From Ruminococcaceae bacterium UBA1438 (GTDB lineage: Bacteria; Bacillota; Clostridia; Oscillospirales; Acutalibacteraceae), in assembly GCA_002329285.1 (NCBI GenBank), contig DCTO01000030.1, positions 22,090-33,508 of the forward strand: a stretch of DNA of 11,419 nt, read 5' to 3'. The notes under the pieces are model-generated. The model was not told where the DNA came from. It made no database searches and worked only from the letters and a program-made list of their open reading frames with translations. Shown one piece after another: positions 6,646 through 11,419 of this stretch (positions are counted from its first letter, which is position 1; each line of letters opens with the position of its first letter). Both the position numbers and the translations under genes were made by a program.

Positions 6646-6759
6646 TTAATTGCAACCGCAGCCGCAATCGTTGTTGTTGTTATTGAAACCGCCGATGAGA
6701 AGGATTATAACAAGAAGGATAATCCAATAAGAACCGCAGTTATTGTTACCGCAACCCAT
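6646..6759 (-). CDS. 37-residue Gly/Asn/Cys-rich single-pass membrane peptide
   Basis: The ATG at 6759 opens a 37-codon frame preceded by a near-perfect AAAGGAGG seven bases upstream. The product starts MGCGNNNCGSYW, continues with one hydrophobic helix (IILLVIILLI, about residues 13-22), then GGFNNNNND, and ends CGCGCN. It carries five Cys: two before the helix (C3, C8) and three after it (C32, C34, C36). Short peptides of this build, in the style of the YjcZ-like sporulation-associated tiny membrane proteins, are common in Clostridia, but similarity at this length is weak evidence. The strong ribosome site and the ordered composition argue that it is a real gene. It lies between the terminator at 6609-6639 and the dehydrogenase. 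The 102 bases upstream (6760-6861) hold no promoter I would defend beyond a lone TAGAAT. Confidence 0.78.
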   Translation of the reverse strand: MGCGNNNCGSYWIILLVIILLIGGFNNNNNDCGCGCN

Positions 6760-6861
6760 AACGCAACCTCCTTTCGCAAAGGCTGGCTTTAACCGGTGTG
6801 TTCCGCCTTACAAACCATTCTATGCAAAGGATTAATTGTTGTTACAGCATTACGCCTGTAT

Positions 6862-7533
6862 TCAGATCACCATTCCGCCGGAGACGGATAAATCAACGCC
6901 GGTTATATACTTATGCTCCGCAAGGAACAAAACGGCAGAAGCAACCTCATCTGCAGTGCCGAGCCTGCCGAGCGGAACCTCCGCTGCAAGCTCTGCCGAA
7001 TCGAAGCGAGCGTTCATCCGCGTTTCAATAATTCCGGGAGAAACGCAATTAACCGTTATTTCGCTTGGGGCAAGCTCGCTTGCAAGCGCCTTTGTTAAGC
7101 CGATAACGCCCGCCTTGCTCATTGAATAAAGCGTTTCGCACGAAGCGCCGATTTCACCCCACATTGAGGAAATATTGACTATCGCGCCGCCGTGCTGCTT
7201 AAGCATCAGCTCCGCCGCCCTTTTTGAGCAGAAATAAACCGCCCTTGAATTGACCGCCATCAGCTGCTCATAATCCGCAGGAGTAACGTCGTTTATCATT
7301 TTAATGAGGCTGACCCCGGCGCAATTCACAAGCACATCAAGAGAATTGAAATCATCAAAAAGCGCGTCAATTTCATCCGTGCTTTTCAGATTGCATCTGA
7401 TTGCATTAACGGCCTCAATTTCAGGCGCAGTTTCATTCCAGGTTATAAAAACCTGATAGCCATGTTCTTTAAAAAGCCTTGCGCATGCCGCACCGATTCC
7501 GGTTGCACCGCCCGTTATCAAAACCTTTTTCAT
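6862..7533 (-). CDS. short-chain dehydrogenase/reductase (FabG-like, NAD(P)-dependent)
   Basis: This is a classical SDR of 223 residues. The dinucleotide-binding motif is TGGATGIG at 7-14, and NCAG is at 70-73. The catalytic residues are N95, S123 (NISSMWG) and the Y136-x3-K140 pair (YSMSK). PG follows in the usual place (CVSPGIIETRM), and the C-terminus ends with the family's VSGGMVI. It would reduce a carbonyl or oxidise an alcohol in the cytosol. The sequence resembles 3-oxoacyl-ACP reductase, but no fatty-acid genes are near, so the substrate is unknown. It is slightly shorter than the usual 240-250 residues. I chose the ATG at 7533 because the glycine-rich Rossmann strand follows at once; an ATG two codons upstream (7539) is equally possible. 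Frame-open sequence further upstream lies within the promoter. Confidence 0.92.
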   Translation of the reverse strand: MKKVLITGGATGIGAACARLFKEHGYQVFITWNETAPEIEAVNAIRCNLKSTDEIDALFDDFNSLDVLVNCAGVSLIKMINDVTPADYEQLMAVNSRAVYFCSKRAAELMLKQHGGAIVNISSMWGEIGASCETLYSMSKAGVIGLTKALASELAPSEITVNCVSPGIIETRMNARFDSAELAAEVPLGRLGTADEVASAVLFLAEHKYITGVDLSVSGGMVI

Positions 7534-7549
7534 TTGCATCACCAAAGGT

Positions 7550-7578
7550 ATATTAACATAAAAGATTGCACTTTTCAA
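7550..7578 (-). promoter_or_regulatory. promoter of the dehydrogenase gene, overlapping the divergent promoter
   Basis: On the minus strand: -35 TTGAAA (7573-7578), a 17-base spacer ending in TGT, and -10 TAATAT (7550-7555), so it has an extended -10 element. Transcription would start near 7543, leaving a leader of only about 5-10 bases before the ATG at 7539 or 7533. That is almost leaderless and fits the lack of a good ribosome site. Confidence 0.55.
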
Positions 7579-7594
7579 TTAAATATGTTATTAT
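7566..7594 (+). promoter_or_regulatory. promoter of the 7627 gene
   Basis: -35 TTGCAC (7566-7571), a 17-base spacer ending in TGT, and -10 TATTAT (7589-7594). Its -35 half overlaps the dehydrogenase promoter by 13 bases. The predicted leader is about 26 bases, with GAGGGA seven bases before the ATG. Confidence 0.6.
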
Positions 7595-7626
7595 CAATCC
7601 GTAATTTAGAAATGAGGGACAGACTT

Positions 7627-8130
7627 ATGGAAAGAGAATATTACACAATTTCAGTTTACGTTGACGGGGATGAAAATTTAATCGGCATCCCTTGCGGAGA
7701 GAGCGAGCAATACGGCATTGCCGATATAGACACCGTTATGTTGCTGAAAGCACCCTATACCGCAGAGCAGGTTGAAAGCTTCATTGAAAATGTCATCGAC
7801 GCCTGCTACACCAAAAAGCATAATGACGAAAGCCAGGTTTCAACAATTGAGAGATACACAAAGAAAAAGGGCTTCGTTAACGCAACTGCAGATTTAACGC
7901 TGATTTCAATCGTTAAGGCAAACGGCACATATTCGATTATGCCAACCTTTAACGATTATGAAAGAGGACCGCTTTGCATTGATGATGATGAAAGAATAAT
8001 CGTTGAAGCATATAACCCCGGCGAGCTTTATGAGCATATTCACGATATCATTATGGTTTACGTTAAAGCCAACGCCTTTTACAAAGAAATGGCAGAGGTT
8101 GAGGAAAGAAAGAAGAATAAGGATAATTAA
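7627..8130 (+). CDS. 167-residue soluble protein of unknown function
   Basis: I do not recognise this protein. It has no signal peptide or membrane helix and is acidic overall, with a Lys/Glu-rich helical tail (about residues 145-167, EMAEVEERKKNKDN). The rest alternates beta-like and helical stretches: an N-terminal strand (YTISVYVDG), helices containing TAEQVESFIENVIDACY, and a later segment TYSIMPTFNDYERGPLCID. It is probably a small cytoplasmic alpha/beta protein. The start is the ATG at 7627, with GAGGGA seven bases upstream. An in-frame ATG at 7612 has no ribosome site, and longer upstream frames would cross the promoter. The gene is monocistronic: its promoter diverges from the dehydrogenase gene and a terminator follows 25 bases after the stop. 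Confidence 0.78.
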   Translation: MEREYYTISVYVDGDENLIGIPCGESEQYGIADIDTVMLLKAPYTAEQVESFIENVIDACYTKKHNDESQVSTIERYTKKKGFVNATADLTLISIVKANGTYSIMPTFNDYERGPLCIDDDERIIVEAYNPGELYEHIHDIIMVYVKANAFYKEMAEVEERKKNKDN

Positions 8131-8154
8131 GTTGCCGGTGGTCAGTGAGCAGTT

Positions 8155-8189
8155 AAAAATGCTATCCCAAAAACGGGATAGCATTTTTT
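8155..8189. terminator. bidirectional intrinsic terminator
   Basis: A 14-bp stem (8155-8168 with 8175-8188) with core TGCTATCCC/GGGATAGCA has a 6-base loop, an A-run on the left and a T-run on the right. It serves the 7627 gene (+), ending at 8130, and the secreted peptidase gene (-), ending at 8192. Confidence 0.88.
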
Positions 8190-8191
8190 AT

Positions 8192-8536
8192 TTACGGATT
8201 TGTGCATTGTCCGCTGCTGTTGAATTTATAGGTTTTGCCGCCTATTTTCTTTGAAGTGTTTGCAAGCATTGCGCCGCTGCTTTCAAAATAATACCAATTA
8301 CCGCTCTGATGTTGCCAGCCCGTTAGCATATGACCGCTTCCATTGAAATAATACCACTTGTCGCTTATTTTCTGCCAACCTGTAAGCATATGTCCGTTTC
8401 CTTTGAAATAATACCAAATATTATTGATTTTATTCCAGCCCGTGCGCATTAACCCGTCTGTGCCAAAATGATACCATTTATTATTTATCTTATTCCAATT
8501 TGTGGCTGCCTTTCCATCTGAATAATATAATGCCAT
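8192..8536 (-). pseudogene. out-of-frame wall-binding repeat tail of the secreted peptidase
   Basis: This frame holds the rest of the peptidase gene after a single-base deletion near 8525. It reads YYSDGKAATNWNKINNKWYH and then about five more 20-residue modules of the choline/glucan-binding type, each with a TGW...WYYF...G core (for example MLTGWQKISDKWYYFNGSG). The ATG at 8536 lies inside the broken repeat and has no ribosome site, so this is not an independent gene. Adding one base joins it to the upstream frame into 539 residues. Repeats of this family bind cell-wall teichoic acids or polysaccharides. In the sequence as given they would not be translated on the peptidase. Confidence 0.75.
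8243..8525 (-). repeat. about 60-bp tandem DNA repeats encoding wall-binding modules
   Basis: The string AAAATAATACCA or a close variant recurs near 8284, 8345, 8405 and 8464 on the given strand, spaced about 60 bases apart. Each period encodes one 20-residue WYYF module. Adjacent units are similar enough that copy number could change by recombination or slippage. Confidence 0.7.
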
Positions 8537-9810
8537 TTGCCGTTATCATCCTTAATCCAGCCGGTTTTCTGTGTGCCGTCTGAATTATAATAATAGTAAA
8601 TGCCGTCAATTTTCTGCCAGCCCGTTAAGGTTAACTTCGGAATGGTTTCCGTTTTGGTTGCACCGCAATTTTTGCATGTGTAGGTTTTTACGCCCGTTGA
8701 GTTTACAGTCGGTTGTTTAGTAACAACGCCACTGTCATAACTGTGTCCGGTTGCGCTAATAGTTTTAGAATAAGTATATCCGCAATCCGAGCAACGATAT
8801 TTATAATACCCGTTTAATGTGCAGGTTGCTTTCTGATATTCATATAATGCAGTATTGCTATGAGAGCAAGCCTTCCAGATTGCATAAAATGTGTATGTTT
8901 CCGCGGTTTTGCCCGATTCAAACCAAGAGCCGTCAAACGCTCCGCTACAAGCATCATTATATAATTTTTTTGAATACCCGTTACTGCTTATTGCGCTTGC
9001 AGTTTGCCACTTATTGGATACAGTGTACCACTTTCCATCAGAATGACGATATGCATTCCAGCCTGCAAAGGTATAGCCCGTTCTTGTAAATGTGCATTTT
9101 GGCACTTTAAAGTTATTTCCGGATTTAACCGTCATACTTGACATACTGCCGCTACCGCCGTTAGCATTAAAATTAAACGTGCCTGTGCAGGTTGTTACTG
9201 GCGTTTCGTCCTGATACCACATTACCGAAGGTGTTCCGCATCTTTTTATCCAACTACTTAAACTAACATAGCATTTGTCTTGTGAATACCCTTGGCTGAC
9301 ATCCATAACAACAAAATTATCTGCCGACAGAGAAGAAGCACTTTTTTTGTGGCCAATAACCACGGATGCATGAGGTGCATCATACGAATAGATTACAACC
9401 GGCTTACCTGCTTTTAAAGCTTTATAAAGTGCTGATAAAGAATAACTATTATGTAAAGATATTTTTTCGTCTTTATAAAGAGATGATGACGCTCCGGGCC
9501 ACGCAACATTGTTTCCGTTCTTTTTAAAAAGATATTTATAGAGCGCATCATCATGATCATAGTCTTTTCCAAAACTATACGTCTTACCGTTATAAGTATT
9601 TCCCCTGCGGTAACAGTCAATTGAAGCAAAAGAAGCAAGCCAACAGCTGCCGTCTCCCTTTTTGTTTGAATAGTACTGAATAAATCTGGGAACTTTCAAA
9701 TTGCTTATTTTTTCATAGGTTGCTGCTGATGCTTCAAAGCTCATACCTGCAGTGATGCTTAAAAGCATTAGAATTGATAATAATAAACTTATAATTCTTT
9801 TTGTTTTCAA
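8485..9810 (-). CDS. secreted C39-like cysteine peptidase with surface-binding domains (frameshifted at the end)
   Basis: As written, the frame encodes 441 residues. Residues 1-30 are a signal peptide (MKTKRIISLLLSILMLL, then SFEASAA as the likely cleavage region). Residues 35-200 form a C39/papain-like peptidase domain: catalytic Cys56 in GDGSCWLAS, His147 in DAPHASVVIGH and Asp170 in VVMDVSQGY. Residues 208-313 resemble an InlB B-repeat-type module (FNANGGSG, GYTFAGW, YTFYAIWK). Residues 330-390 carry two Cys-pair modules (CSDCG, CKNCG). Residues 397-430 begin wall-binding repeats (TGWQKIDGIYYYYNSDG). The last ~13 residues are out of frame. I prefer the TTG at 9810 as start: AAAGG lies 9 bases upstream and gives a clean basic signal-peptide N-terminus, whereas the ATG at 9819 abuts the AAAGG. 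It may cleave proteins or peptides at the cell surface; its target is unknown. Confidence 0.82.
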   Translation of the reverse strand: MKTKRIISLLLSILMLLSITAGMSFEASAATYEKISNLKVPRFIQYYSNKKGDGSCWLASFASIDCYRRGNTYNGKTYSFGKDYDHDDALYKYLFKKNGNNVAWPGASSSLYKDEKISLHNSYSLSALYKALKAGKPVVIYSYDAPHASVVIGHKKSASSLSADNFVVMDVSQGYSQDKCYVSLSSWIKRCGTPSVMWYQDETPVTTCTGTFNFNANGGSGSMSSMTVKSGNNFKVPKCTFTRTGYTFAGWNAYRHSDGKWYTVSNKWQTASAISSNGYSKKLYNDACSGAFDGSWFESGKTAETYTFYAIWKACSHSNTALYEYQKATCTLNGYYKYRCSDCGYTYSKTISATGHSYDSGVVTKQPTVNSTGVKTYTCKNCGATKTETIPKLTLTGWQKIDGIYYYYNSDGTQKTGWIKDDNGKWHYIIQMERQPQIGIR

Positions 9811-9830
9811 TATAATCATCCTTTCACATT

Positions 9831-9902
9831 TCTCATTTTGAGATATTTGTTCAATTCGATAGTATCACAAATTGAGATATAAGTCAACATCTCATTTTGA
9901 GA
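9831..9902. promoter_or_regulatory. three operators of a 13-bp palindrome in the peptidase/XRE divergent region
   Basis: TCTCATTTTGAGA occurs perfectly at 9831-9843 and 9890-9902, with a degenerate copy TCACAAATTGAGA at 9865-9877 (3 of 13 positions differ). Each is a TCTCA-N3-TGAGA inverted repeat, the size expected for a dimeric HTH repressor. The middle copy fills the spacer of the peptidase promoter. The first lies in that gene's leader. The third overlaps the likely -35 of the XRE gene and flanks the -35 of the peptidase. The adjacent XRE-type protein is the obvious candidate to bind them. Confidence 0.75.
9859..9887 (-). promoter_or_regulatory. promoter of the secreted peptidase gene
   Basis: On the minus strand: -35 TTGACT (9882-9887), a 17-base spacer ending in TGA, and -10 TACTAT (9859-9864) with an extended -10. 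The leader to the TTG at 9810 is about 42 bases. Operator 2 lies inside the spacer. Confidence 0.65.
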
Positions 9903-9926
9903 AATAATACAATAAAGGCATACTAT
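9897..9926 (+). promoter_or_regulatory. probable promoter of the XRE regulator, overlapping an operator
   Basis: -35 TTGAGA (9897-9902, the right half of operator 3), an 18-base spacer, and -10 TACTAT (9921-9926). A better -10, TATAAT (9924-9929), is present but sits 21 bases from that -35, so the exact pairing is uncertain. The overlap implies autorepression. Confidence 0.45.
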
Positions 9927-9943
9927 AATAAGGGTGTGATTGT

Positions 9944-10150
9944 ATGAGGCTGCGGGATTTAAGGGAAGATAAGGATTTAAAGCAAGCGGATATTGCAAAG
10001 CTACTGAACGTTAAACAAAACACATACTCTCAATACGAAAATGAAAAGCGCGAAATTCCGCTTGCGCTTCTTTGGAAGCTGGCAGATTATTATGATACAA
10101 GCATTGATTATTTAGTTGGAAGAACAAATAACCCGAAGAGAAATAATTAG
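9944..10150 (+). CDS. XRE/Cro-CI family transcriptional regulator, single HTH domain
   Basis: This 68-residue protein is almost entirely one HTH_3 domain. The first helix (LRDLREDKDL) leads into the HTH: helix 2 QADIAKLLNV, turn, and recognition helix KQNTYSQYENEKR. The usual closing helices follow (PLALLWKLADYYDTSIDYLVG). There is no sensor or oligomerisation domain beyond a short basic tail, so it may act as a simple dimeric repressor or respond to an unseen partner. AAGGG lies 8-9 bases upstream of the ATG. It is divergent from the secreted peptidase gene and shares with it a region holding three copies of a 13-bp palindrome, which makes repression of the peptidase and of itself the most likely job. 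The signal that relieves repression cannot be inferred. Confidence 0.92.
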   Translation: MRLRDLREDKDLKQADIAKLLNVKQNTYSQYENEKREIPLALLWKLADYYDTSIDYLVGRTNNPKRNN

Positions 10151-10184
10151 CACCGCAGAAAATTTCTGCGGTGCTTTGTTTTTT
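10149..10184 (+). terminator. intrinsic terminator after the XRE gene
   Basis: The stem AGCACCGCAGAAA/TTTCTGCGGTGCT (10149-10161 with 10163-10175) is a near-perfect palindrome, with AAAATTT as the likely open loop. It is followed by TTTGTTTTTTT. The hairpin begins inside the stop codon. Confidence 0.9.
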
Positions 10185-10197
10185 TGCTTGGGATTAA

Positions 10198-10743
10198 TTA
10201 TAATTCCTTTCTCATATAAACAACCTCCTGATAACCGGAGATTCTGGATATGAAATTTTTTGGATTTCTGCCGTATTCAACGAAACCCAGCTTCTGATAA
10301 AGCTGCAATGCGCGGTTATTATCTGCAACGACCTCAAGTTCCATTTGAGCATAGCCTGCCCTTTGTGCGCATTCAATGCAAGCCTCCGTCAGCGCTCTGC
10401 CGATGCCGAGCCCCCAATACTCCTTAAGGATGCTGACCCCGAAATCGCAGCGATGAGAAAGCTTTTCGTGAATACCGACGGTTTCAATCCCCGCAGTGCC
10501 GATTATTTTGCCGTTTATTTCCGCAAGGATTTCAATTTCCTTTTCACTGTCCGTTTTCTTTTGCAGAAACTGCCCTTCCTCTTCAACCGTGAATTTGATT
10601 TCATCCGGATAGCTCAGCAAATAATCAGTTTCGCTATGGGCAGAAATGAAGCTCTCCAGCGCGGCCTTGCCGTCACTTTCAACACCGTTTCTCAAAAGGC
10701 ATTCTCTTCCGTCCCTAAGCTTAATGGTTTTACTATATTTCAT
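10198..10743 (-). CDS. GNAT family N-acetyltransferase
   Basis: This 181-residue protein has a complete GNAT core. Beta-4 and motif A are at about residues 100-117 (FGVSILKEYWGLGIGRAL), where W110-GLGIG supplies the acetyl-CoA pyrophosphate loop. Motif B follows, with LEVVADNNRALQLYQKLGF (N142, N143, Y149). The N-terminal half is longer than in the GNAT at 6132, and the two proteins share only the fold motifs, so they are not recent duplicates. It is close in style to the many Firmicutes acetyltransferases annotated for small-molecule or ribosomal-protein substrates; no substrate can be named. AAAAGGA lies about 10 bases before the ATG. It starts 54 bases after the glycosidase stop, with only a weak hairpin between them, so it may be read through from that gene. 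It is convergent with the XRE gene. Confidence 0.88.
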   Translation of the reverse strand: MKYSKTIKLRDGRECLLRNGVESDGKAALESFISAHSETDYLLSYPDEIKFTVEEEGQFLQKKTDSEKEIEILAEINGKIIGTAGIETVGIHEKLSHRCDFGVSILKEYWGLGIGRALTEACIECAQRAGYAQMELEVVADNNRALQLYQKLGFVEYGRNPKNFISRISGYQEVVYMRKEL

Positions 10744-10769
10744 TTATTCATATTCCTTTTATAAGATTA

Positions 10770-10789
10770 GGGAGGGCAAATGCCCTCCC
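10770..10789 (-). terminator. GC-rich hairpin between glycosidase and GNAT genes
   Basis: The perfect 8-bp stem GGGAGGGC/GCCCTCCC has a 4-base loop. On the minus strand the tail is TAATCTTATAAAAGG, a poor U-run. It is placed 8 bases after the glycosidase stop, so it may be a leaky terminator or an mRNA 3'-end stabiliser. Confidence 0.55.
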
Positions 10790-10797
10790 TTAAAACA

Positions 10798-11419
10798 TTA
10801 AATGGATTTAAGAAGATGCGGAAGCTTTGCGATTGTGCCGCCGAGGCGCCAGAAAATCTTGTTGAAGCCAACGAAGCTTGATTTATCATCATTGAGCATC
10901 ATAAGAAGTCCATCCGCCTGCGCGGGTGAGAAAGCGCCCATACTCATTGCAATAAAATTGCGCACAGGAATCTGGGTTGCCATTGCGGCAAGCATCTTGC
11001 CATCGCCGTTTGCATCAGAGCCCATGCCGCCCATAATCTTTTCAATAAGCCTGCAGAGCCTGCCGCCCCACTTGGTGTGCCTTGCATCGTTAAGGCAGCA
11101 ATAAATATCAATCGGGGCAGAGGTATCCCTCTCTCTTGCAGGAAGAGCCTGGCCGTAAACCGCAGCCCACTGATCATCATCAACGCCCATAATATCAGCC
11201 TTGTAATAAGACGGAGCGGACATTCTGTAATCCGGAATATCAGCATCAACGGTTGAGGTTACGGTTACGGTTTCAGTGAGCCTGATATCACGGCTGGAAG
11301 CGCCAACCATGATTTCAAATTCGCCGGTTTCAACGTGCCAATCGCCGATATTAACGTTATAATAAGCGAAGGCGCGCTTGCCGAGCTCAAGGGTGACTTC
11401 CTTTTCCTCGCCTGCCTTG
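10798..11419 (-). CDS. GH3 family beta-glucosidase-type glycosidase, C-terminal part only
   Basis: The gene enters from beyond the right edge; 206 C-terminal residues are visible, and the frame is open to base 11418. The first ~75 residues are the end of the fibronectin III-like domain typical of GH3 enzymes ([20 protein letters not shown], then [13 protein letters not shown]). After it comes a C-terminal extension seen in clostridial GH3 proteins, with a run like [19 protein letters not shown] near the end. The catalytic (beta/alpha)8 and alpha/beta sandwich domains are outside the window, so substrate specificity cannot be judged. GH3 enzymes hydrolyse terminal beta-linked sugars, often plant-derived in gut bacteria. 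There is no signal peptide information. Confidence 0.88.
   Translation of the reverse strand, partial: KAGEEKEVTLELGKRAFAYYNVNIGDWHVETGEFEIMVGASSRDIRLTETVTVTSTVDADIPDYRMSAPSYYKADIMGVDDDQWAAVYGQALPARERDTSAPIDIYCCLNDARHTKWGGRLCRLIEKIMGGMGSDANGDGKMLAAMATQIPVRNFIAMSMGAFSPAQADGLLMMLNDDKSSFVGFNKIFWRLGGTIAKLPHLLKSI

Noticed and set aside
8243..8525. Regular ~60-base repeats considered as a possible CRISPR-like array
   Set aside because: The repeats are in-frame, contiguous, degenerate and encode WYYF wall-binding modules. There are no spacers and no cas genes.
1..11419. Toxin-antitoxin, restriction, phage-defence or mobile-element modules
   Set aside because: I looked near the XRE regulator and both GNAT genes. 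The GNAT genes are full-length single-domain enzymes without a paired DUF1778/RHH antitoxin, the XRE partner is a secreted peptidase, and no integrase, transposase or att-like duplication is visible.

Overview
The window looks like chromosome from an anaerobic, low-to-mid GC Gram-positive gut bacterium of class Clostridia, most likely near the Ruminococcaceae/Oscillospiraceae. The grounds are AAGGAG-type ribosome binding sites, strong A/T-rich promoters, many U-tract hairpin terminators, glucan/choline-binding-type wall repeats, a tiny Gly/Asn/Cys-rich membrane peptide, and a Fe-S flavoprotein of a clostridial type. This placement is inference from gene style; no marker gene such as 16S rRNA is present. 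I see no tRNA, rRNA, CRISPR array, insertion sequence or phage gene.

Layout. Bases 1-133 (+) hold the C-terminus of a ZIP-type metal transporter, broken by a frameshift and closed by a bidirectional terminator. Bases 204-849 (-) hold a multi-pass membrane protein (possibly Pr6Pr-like), also frameshifted, at an 8-base homopolymer. Bases 1012-5339 (-) form a three-gene operon: a 937-residue multi-[4Fe-4S]/FAD/NAD(P) oxidoreductase, the nickel chaperone HypA, and a Trp-rich polytopic membrane protein (probably DUF5692). It has a strong promoter and a structured leader. Bases 5572-6599 (+) form a two-gene operon: a membrane-anchored protein of unknown function and a GNAT acetyltransferase. Bases 6646-6759 (-) encode a 37-residue Cys/Gly/Asn-rich membrane peptide. 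Bases 6862-7533 (-) encode a short-chain dehydrogenase whose promoter overlaps that of the divergent unknown gene at 7627-8130 (+). Bases 8192-9810 (-) encode a secreted C39-like cysteine peptidase with a B-repeat-like domain, Cys-pair modules and wall-binding repeats, frameshifted within the wall-binding part. Divergent from it at 9944-10150 (+) is a 68-residue XRE/Cro-type repressor. Bases 10198-10743 (-) encode a second GNAT enzyme, and 10798-11419 (-) is the C-terminal end of a GH3 beta-glucosidase that runs out of the window.

Two parts stand out. The first is the XRE/peptidase divergent switch: three copies of a 13-bp palindrome (TCTCATTTTGAGA, two perfect and one degenerate) sit exactly on the promoter elements of both genes. 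The second is the redox operon, which couples a large Fe-S flavoprotein, a nickel chaperone and an uncharacterised Trp-rich membrane protein with no hydrogenase in view.

Three genes each carry a single-base frameshift that one base restores. Either the sequence contains indel errors, or several surface and membrane genes here are decaying or switching. The sequence alone cannot decide between these.
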